Below are positions 50,501 to 59,500 of a stretch of DNA of 64,000 nucleotides, piece by piece. How positions within the stretch are numbered: the first letter of the stretch is position 1; every line of letters starts with the position of its first letter. The notes beneath the pieces were generated by a model. It was not told the origin of the DNA. It saw only the letters and a list, made by a program, of their open reading frames with translations, and ran no database searches. Origin of the DNA: Nelumbo lutea (taxonomy: Eukaryota > Streptophyta > Magnoliopsida > Proteales > Nelumbonaceae). The position numbers and the translations under genes were made by a program. The stretch is from positions 18,166,934 to 18,230,933 of the forward strand of contig JAKGHH010000003.1 of assembly GCA_022828595.1 (NCBI GenBank), read 5' to 3'.

Positions 50501-53500
50501 AAAATAAAAAAAAATTATAATTTTTAGTTTTTAGAAAAAGTTTAGCTTGCAGTCGAGCTTAAGCTGAGCCGAGCTCGAACTTGCGAGTGCTTTTGAACCG
50601 AGTCGAGCTTTAACTCAAGTCTCTAGCTCAAATCAAAGACAAGCCTAACACTTCCCAGGAACCAAGCTCGAATAGCCAAGTATTCGGCTCGGCTCAACTC
50701 GAATCCACTCCTACTCATCAATTTCTCAAGCTTCTTGCTAACTCACTAGGAATTCTAAAAATGGACGTGAAATAAATCAACAAATTGGCAAGAATGGACT
50801 TAATAAGAATGGTCCTACCCCCCAAAGATAGATAGCTCTTCTTTCAAAAAAGCCAATTTCTTAGTTAATTTCACCACCATTGGGTTCCAAAAGTTACACC
50901 CCTTTTCATTATACCCCAAGGCCAAGCCCAAATAACTCGTAGGCATATGATCCACCTCACACCCCAACAAATCAGCTCATTCAGTCACTTGGTTATCGTC
51001 CATGTTCAATCCCACAAGACAACTCTTATCCCAATTCACTTTCAAATTTGGCATCCTCTCAAACAAGATTATGATCCACTTTAGACTCCTCACATATCTT
51101 TGATCATTCCAATCATAGAATAATATTATGTCAACAACAAATTGAAGATGGTGCTTGGAATCTCCTCTTTACCAATTCTCCAACTTCTCATCAAACCTCT
51201 AGCATCAGCCCTAGAAAACAGTCACCTAAGCACATCTGTTGTCATAGTAAAAAGAAAGGCGGATAGAGGGTCGGCCTGCCTAATTCCCCTAATAGATGGA
51301 AAGTGCTCCACCATAGCCCCATTAACCAAAATTGAATAATTAGCAGACTTTATACAACCCTAAATCCATCTACACCATCTATCCCCAAACCCAAAGCTCT
51401 TCATTACTTCCAACAAGAATCCCCATTCAACCAAGTCATAAGCCTTTCCCAGAATCCCCAACTTGCAAACCAATCCCCTCCTTCCAAATCTTCTTATTTC
51501 CTCAGCACATTCGTTGGAAATTAATATTTAATCAATAAATTACCTATCCTGAACAAAGGCCCCTTGAAAAGGAGAGATCAAAGAAGATAGGACAACCATA
51601 ATTTTGTTGGATAGCACCTTAGCAATGATTTATACAAGCTATTGATCAAACTGATTGGCCTAAAGTCCTTAGGGTGCAGCGATTCAAATGTCTTGGGGAT
51701 TAATGTGATAAAGGTGAATTAAGCCCTGAATTCATTATACCGATCCCTAAAAAATTCATTAAACACCTTCTATAAATCATCTTTTAAGACTTCCCAAAAA
51801 TATTGATAAAAGGCCATCATAAAACAATCAAGACCCAAAGCTTTGGATCTATCCATAAAAAACACAATCTCTTTTATCTCCACCAACTCAAAGTTCCTCT
51901 CCAAACAAGCCTTAGATTCCTCATTCAACTTGGGCCAATCCAGACCATCTAGCCACAGTCTATTATCCAACGGTCTCCTAAACAACGAACTGAAATGATC
52001 CACAAAAGCTCAAGCTATCTCATTTTGGTTATCCAAAGACACCCCATCCCCCAACCCAGGTGTAGGCGGGATTCAATCCCAAGTCTTTGCTACGACCAGC
52101 AAGAGACCTTACCAACCAGCTGGTTGGCACCTTGCCCATTGTCTTCTTAAATTCCACCTTCCCCCTTGTCTCTCACATCAAATGAGCCTGAAATTTCAAC
52201 TCCTTTATTTTATTTTTCAACTCCTTCAATATCTAATGAAATTTCATCCTTTCCCATCTAGCCCTTGGATTACACCCCTCCCACCATTTCTTAACATAAT
52301 CCATTAAACCACTAGAACAAAAACACATATTTTCAAACCTGAAAAGAGTCGAAGTGTCAAACCTATACCACCCAAAACTTCCTTATGTATCATAATCGGC
52401 CAATGATCGGAAGTGACCCTTAGAAGTGCTCTAAAAACTAGATCACCCCAGTGCTCCTCCAAATCCACAATAAAAAGAATCTAACAAGTTTGGAGCAAAT
52501 TGGATTAGCCTGCAAGTTGGATCAGGTAAAGGAATTATAAGCTAAGGGCAATTCTTTGAGTTCAAAACCATCCACAAATTGATTACACCTTCTCATGCTA
52601 GTTCTTATTCTCTGTCAAATTCTCCAACTAATCACTATGCTCTAAATTTATTACCAACATCATCATGTTTTGCTCCATCATGATGTATAATTGATCTTAG
52701 GTAATAAAAATAGTTGGTTCAAGTGCCTCCTTATCAATAATCTTAATTGCTAGTACCGTTTCTATAGGTAAAATATTGTTTGGGCTATTGCCTTTACCAC
52801 TATGGATAATGGATCAGATATCATTATAGAAATGCCATCATATAGTGAGCAATGATTCAACAGAAACTTCTTCCTTCTCCAAAACAGGATCACCTCCTTT
52901 CATAACATGCCCCACTATTACCTTACCCAGACAAACAAACATTTTGCCTAATTCCAATTGCCGTGTTCAGTTGAACCAAATCCACCCCTCAATCTTTGTT
53001 ATACACTTACAAATCAAGCCGACAATCAGAATATTTTCCTTGCTACACTCTCTTATATACTTTTTGGAATTTTTTACATGGACCTGGACCACATAACTCA
53101 CTCTTAAAACTAGAAAAATACTTGGGTCATATGAACTAATTTGTGGTTATGTCAATGCTTCTTCAATTGACAACAATGAAGACTCTTTATACAGAAGTTC
53201 CATGCTGATGTCTAGATCAACATCTGTATTGCAGCATAAATCCACTGCCAACCTTCCTACCGTAACCTCAGCAAGCTCATCCCATATATCTCCTCTATCT
53301 TTTGGTTCGATGATATAAACTCTATAACTCAGAGAAACCATTCCCATCTCAGATTTCACTTTCACTGCCATCAGTAAGTACCCTAGATACATGAAAGAAC
53401 ATGGTGCATATGTTACAAGATAAGACAATTTTGAATATTCATTTAAGAAGGGAAGAAGCATACCTTCAACTGTCCCATTTTCACTTGGTTTATGCAAAGC

Positions 53501-56500
53501 ACGATATGATGGATCACAAGTTGACATGATGCCCATGATCTGATGCCTAGAGAAGTCAAGAATCCTTTCAATAACCTGATATTAATAAGTTATATTAATT
53601 AGATCCGACAAAGTTCCAATTATCCTCTGAATCACAGGATAATTAGCATGCACCAATAAGACAAACTTAAGTTGACAAATGGCCTAACCTACAGTCCCCA
53701 AGAAAAAGCTAAAATAAAGGAAAGAAAGAGATTTGAGCACACAAACCTCTTCTTTATAGATCTGCTTTGGCATATCATGGTTAGACATTACAGCCAATGC
53801 TGCATGAATGCATTCCAGAGCACAAATAATTGATGATACAAGATCTGAGTCAGACTGCAATTAAAACAAGGTTTACTAATAAAATAGAGAAAGAGGCACA
53901 AACTTCACTGTTGCTGCACTCTAAATATAAACATAAAGCTTGTAATATAATTCCTGAGGTTCAGATCTCGATTATATAAACATCCAAAAGTAATTACTTA
54001 AATGTTTTTAATAAAAATAAATAAAAATCAGCAGGCTACAAAAGACGGGAGATAGGCATTAATTAAACATGGTGATGTTACTGAGTTACCTTAATTTACC
54101 ATGGGCTATACCAAGGTGGACTAGGACTAAGGTAATTTTTCATAACTGCTAACTGTTCATCAATCAAACAAAATTGCATTAATCTACAAACATGAAAGCT
54201 CAATTTTGATCATTAAATCCAACAGGCAGAATTCAACTTCAACTGTGCATGGTAAAACTCCAAATCTTCAGTCCATAAAACAGAAAGCATCCCACAGATA
54301 GCAATTACTTGCTGCAAATACAATTTGAAAAAATATATACATATGTATCTTAGCATACAAAAAGATGCAAGAAAAATCCTTTGCAGCTGGTGCTTCACAC
54401 ATCATTGCAAAAAGGGTTTATTTTCCTTTTTTCTGTTCCAGTTACTCAACCTTTCTCGTTTACACAATTCTTTAACAGTGTTTTCAATGGTATATCATTT
54501 TTATAAACCTGTTATACATACACACAAAATAGGACAAGTATAGGAGAACAAGCATCCTTAATAATGAAGACATCAACAGAAAAGGAGAGAGAAGAAAAAA
54601 AAAGAGCTAGTGTTTCATTATCTACTCCCAATTTCAACTCCCCTCCTCTAGGCAAAGAACCATGGTAAGAAAAGTGAGAAGTCCCATTTACAAATAGTTA
54701 CATGATCTGTCCTCTGATGTGATAACAAATACAAAAGAAAAAAGAAAAACACGAATAACATCTCACAATGTACTCTGACTCCCTCCATTCCCAACTCAAC
54801 TTCCCTTCCATGGGCAGAGAACCATGGTAAGAAAAGTGACAAGTCCCACAGATCTAGAGAAAATATACTGTAACCAAACTAATAAAGAGATGAAATTAGT
54901 AACAAATAAGGAGAAGTCAAGCAAAATGACTTAGCTCTTAGAATCTCCAACAGGAATGAGGAGGGAGGGAGGCAAGAGAGAAATTATTTATTAAAAAATA
55001 AAATAATAACCAGATGCCCAACATCTATGTCTCTAGAACTCCTAAGCTGGCTTCCCCTTCCCAAACTGATCTCTAATTGAATTTTAGGCAACTTAACCAA
55101 CTAAAACATAAAAAAAGCATACATCTAGGTCTCATAACTCTTCCCAACTGAGCACTTCATTGATTTTAGGTAGATTCAAACCAACTAAAACAAAAGAAAG
55201 TAGCATACACTTAGGTCTTGTCTTTGGGATTATATAAGGTTGAAAGAAAAAATTGAAAACCAAAGAACCAAGGTTGACTACACCAGAACACCTAAACCAT
55301 GATTAAAATCAAAAGAAAAATGTGTAAAACAAAAAAAAAGTACAAAAATTGATATGACATCAAGGTTGAAAGTCAAGCTTTTACACTTTAGGCCAAAAGA
55401 AGGCCATGGATGCTTGAACAACTGGCATGTGCAGCTACACACTTCACTTGCCTAAGGGATGAGGTACAAGCTTTTTTTTTCGATAAATGAATGAGATATA
55501 TTAATCAGCAGAGGAGAATAGTACAATGTCCCAAGGAGAGGCACGAGATCGACCTCTCCTGGTTGGTTAAGTACAGCTTCCACTATATTATAACAACTTA
55601 CAAAGTAGCACAAAAAAGGACCTCCCTGGATACCCCCTGTTTAGCCAGAGAATCAGCCATAGTATTAGCTGACCTACTTGCCCATTTTACCTCAAATCTC
55701 ATGTTCCTAGTTAACCACTTTACTTTTTTGATGAGGCACAAGCTTCACAAGCACAGTTCTTTTAAAAAACACATAGCCATATCAAAATTCTCTTGTTTTG
55801 TGATTCAACATGTCTTTTGTGTTTAATAAGGCTATTTTGGGGCCAACTTGCAGTATTGTTCTACTATTGTAACAAATATAATTTCAGTATTTTTTTTTCT
55901 TTTGAATTTCCCTTCTTTCTAACAGCTTGAAATTTCATATTTTTCCCTTCAAGTCAAATAGCATGGTGTTTATCCCCTCACTACTCACTAGTGTGTCCTG
56001 TGCAAAGCCAAGGGTGAGACATGCTATCACTTATTAATCTCATCCCAATAAGATTATCACTAGTCCTCTTTGGTCTCCACCAGATTTTTTTTATCGGCAA
56101 AGAAGAATTTTAATTGAATTTAGAGTTAAAAAGTTTTACAACTTTGTGTATGGGATTAGAGCTCCCACACTATTCCACATTTCTGTCCCTCTTTAAATTG
56201 CAGCCCAAAACAATTTGGTCTCAACCAGATATTGGGTTCATCAAGCTCAACTTTGATGAAAACAGTATGGGAAATCCAGGTATTTCAGGTATAGGAGGTG
56301 TTTTGGGGACTAAAGAAGACAAATCAATTGCCTTGTATTCAGGCCCAATCAGTGTAAGAGACAAAGGGCAAGGTATATGAATATTTTTTTGATAAATAAG
56401 AGGCAAGGCATATCAATATTAGAAAACTAATTATTTAAGGAGATTCCAAGTTGGTTGTGGGTTGGCCGCAAAGTGAGGAGGCCAGATTGTGGAACTACAA

Positions 56501-59500
56501 CAATGAAAGAAAGAAGTTTAATGGCAGCAGTGATCTCGGCAATTTTGGAGGAAAGGATATCTTTGAAGACAAGGAAAGAAGTAAAGAAGCTGTGATTGAG
56601 GTGATTACTCTAAGAGTAGCACATTGGGTGAGCACTTTAAAGCTCTTTGCTGACTTTAAGGTTGAAGATTTCTGCAGATCGAGGGGAATAATTGCATGTT
56701 CTTCATCTAGAAGACAGATTGTTCATGAGGCCTGATCTCCTCCATGTGTTGGGTGGAAGAAATTAAACTTTGATGGTAGTTGTATGGGCAATCCTGAACC
56801 ATCGGGTATTGGTGGGGTAATTAGGGAAGAAAATGGAAACATTCTAGCTTTGTACTCAGGTCCTATTCAGCATGAAGATGTGGTAAGATCAGAATTATTG
56901 GCAGCAGTCTATGGAGTAGAGAAAGCTAAAGAAATGGGGATTAGTAAGCTGATTATTGAAGGTGATTCAAAAGTACTTGTAGGCAGGTTGAAAAAAGGGG
57001 AAGGAATCATATGGAAGTTAAGGAATAAATTCAGGAGATTCAAGCAGATTTCTAAAGATATGATGATCCAAATAAGATGGATTAGGAGGTCTGCAAACAG
57101 TTTGACTGATGGTCTGGCAAAGCAAGGAGCTCAAAGACACACTATGTTCTGGGCAAATCTGTAAATAGTGAATAGTTTCTGGGTGGGCTTTGTTTTTGTG
57201 CCCACAAATCTTTGTTGTACCTCTTTTTTAATCTAATGAATCAATTTTGTGTTGCTGATCAAAAAAAAGAAAGAAGTTCAAATGGCTGACACAAGATATG
57301 GTTAAAAGATGTGTAAATTCTTTAGCTGATGCTTTGGCTAAATAAGGGGTGAGAAGAAATCAATTATTTTGGCATAATTAAAAGATAAGAAAGAGTTCTT
57401 TGAGGAGAGAATAAGAGGGTTTAAATATCTAGGATTTTATTTATTATTTGTAGTCACTCTTTATTTATCTCTATTTGGTCAAAAGGCTCAGGCCCCAAGA
57501 TTTGAGGCATGTTGCAGACAAGGAGCACATGAGATAACCCTCATTTATACTTCATTTACACTGCATACCTAATCAACATCTTTGTTGCACCCAGACTGGG
57601 CCACTGTCAGCCCAATACCAGCCTAACCCAAATCCTTTGGGTTTAGGCTGAAACAAGAAATAGCTCAAGTCACTCTAATGGATTTGGGCCAGGAATGCGG
57701 CTGGCAAAAAACTCCTAATAAACAACACAGGCACTTAAGTTCAGATAATACTGCAACAGATGAATTTCTTTTTTTTTTCTTACCCTTATTGGAGTTAACA
57801 ATGTGGCTTCCCCTTGTGTACATTCAGGTGTCAAACTTTCCCTCCAAAATAATCTTCTTTATGTGCAAAGCCTACCTAGACAAAATCCTCAGCATCAATC
57901 ATCCAATTTCAAGAGCAAAGACCTATAAAATTCTGTGTTTCTTTTACGAAATTAGGAAGGAGTAGTGGCACATCTTCTCGCCGTTCATGATTATTCTTCC
58001 AAAGACTGATCTCACTTCAGAAAGCTTTTTCGGCATCAACGGTTATCCTTATGGATAGTCAGCTCTTGCTGACACATGCCTACCGAAGGGATTCAGTAAA
58101 ATGCATAACATCGTTTGGAATTTAGCACATTTAGCCATATGTGGAGTTAGTGGGAGTGAAAGGAATTAGTGTATTTGAAAGCAAAGGAAATTAAGAGCAG
58201 GTGGTAATTGGGAAAGTGGAGCATCTAGTCTGTTTTTTGTGCTTCCACCACATTGTCCAATATTAAGTGACTAAATCCTGTCCATATTTCTAATTGTTGA
58301 AATATAGCATTTGCAAAAGTTGTTTTCTCTGATTGGAGTAGACGTTTAGGTGTACATCTCGTACATGAGCTAGAAAGTCATCAGCTTGTGACTTCTATAA
58401 ACGGACATAACTTCCTTTGATACAAGAATGAAAGTGACTTATTCCATTTTTAAACGGACATCAACCAGTGCCTTGTTAAGAGATAAAGAAAAAAGCAGGA
58501 AATATGACTTATTCCATTTTTAATATCAAAAGAAACAATTGGATTTACTCTATTATTGATTTGGAGTAGGTGGTATAACTAATTCAATACTGTACCCTGG
58601 CTCTAAAGCGAGATGAAGCTGTTAAAAAAACAAGGTTAGAAACAAACTTTGGCAGTCTTTTCCATGAGACTTTCATATATAGCTTCTTCGTCCTCAGTAA
58701 ACATATCAAATAAAGCCATGTTAACATGCAGCTACAATTCAGATTTCTAAGGGCAAAATTCCTTTTTTTATTGGTTAAGGGCAATGGTTCTTATTCAGAT
58801 TTATGTTGAACAGCCAAAGCTTAGAGTAAATGTGAGTACAGAAATATTCTGAACTAGTTGAAATGCAAGAGCTAAAATGAAATATAAATGAATCAAAGGA
58901 AGCAAAACTCTAGCAAATCAGGAAAAAACACACACACACAACTTCTTAGGTGGTGTACAGTGCAAACTTTAGACCAAAGAGGGCATCCAAATACAGCAAT
59001 AACAAACTTACACTTTCATTTTCTTCGATAGATAAACCTTCTGCTCGGCGGATTTGACGATCTATTATATTTAGAAGTCTAATAAGAATATCCGCAGGAA
59101 CTAAGTGTAGAATTTTCTTTGCCCGGATAGACATAACTTCATTTACAAGCACTTTTACATCCGCAAGAGGTAAAGAAGGCCACTCTGTTTCATCCTGATC
59201 ATCATTAAGGAACTCTGCTCTCCCACATAGGTCCTCCAACAACTCACAAAAGCTCCCAATTATGCCATCTAAAAATTAATTTCCTTGATCCTTAAGCCAA
59301 AAGTGCAAGAAGAAGAAGAAGAAGATGAAACCAATAAATCAAATAGACAAACCTTGAAGCTCAATAGGATCTGGTCCAGCTGATAGAGTTGCATCTCCAC
59401 CCCCTTTTTTCTTAACTTTTGGTTTTCTAGAAGAAACTGAGGGTGGTGCCTCCTGCAACTCCAATTTGTTTCTAAGTTTAGGAAACAGAAGGAACCAAAT

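Larger units (their letters stand above)
50110..52640 (-). mobile_element. LINE I: LINE fragment with RT and part of endonuclease
   Basis: Minus-strand RT pieces include KKLEKLM and [10 protein letters not shown] on either side of the MITE at 50196, the [12 protein letters not shown] stretch near 50920, [11 protein letters not shown] near 51110, and [20 protein letters not shown] (51820-51890). The endonuclease end ([12 protein letters not shown], then [20 protein letters not shown] near 52560) closes it at about 52620, so the 5' part is missing. Highly degraded. Confidence 0.7.
56060..57420 (+). mobile_element. LINE K: LINE 3' part with RNase H, carrying three insertions
   Basis: The plus strand encodes RNase [41 protein letters not shown], then after the micro-insertion SKLVVGWPQ and, after [15 protein letters not shown] (near 57280) and [11 protein letters not shown] (57313-57345). 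It is split by LINE M (56086-56213), an insertion at 56385-56401 and LINE L (56519-57268). Borders are approximate. Confidence 0.7.

Noticed and set aside
52068..52125. tRNA gene
   Set aside because: Box A and B words are present but no acceptor or anticodon stem can be completed; a SINE head is more likely.
59453..59495. Alternative acceptor CTTAG for SCC2 exon 4, adding NKLELQ
   Set aside because: It would not match the phase-0 end of exon 3; the TTGCAG further down does, and a branch-like CTAAAC lies just upstream of the rejected AG.
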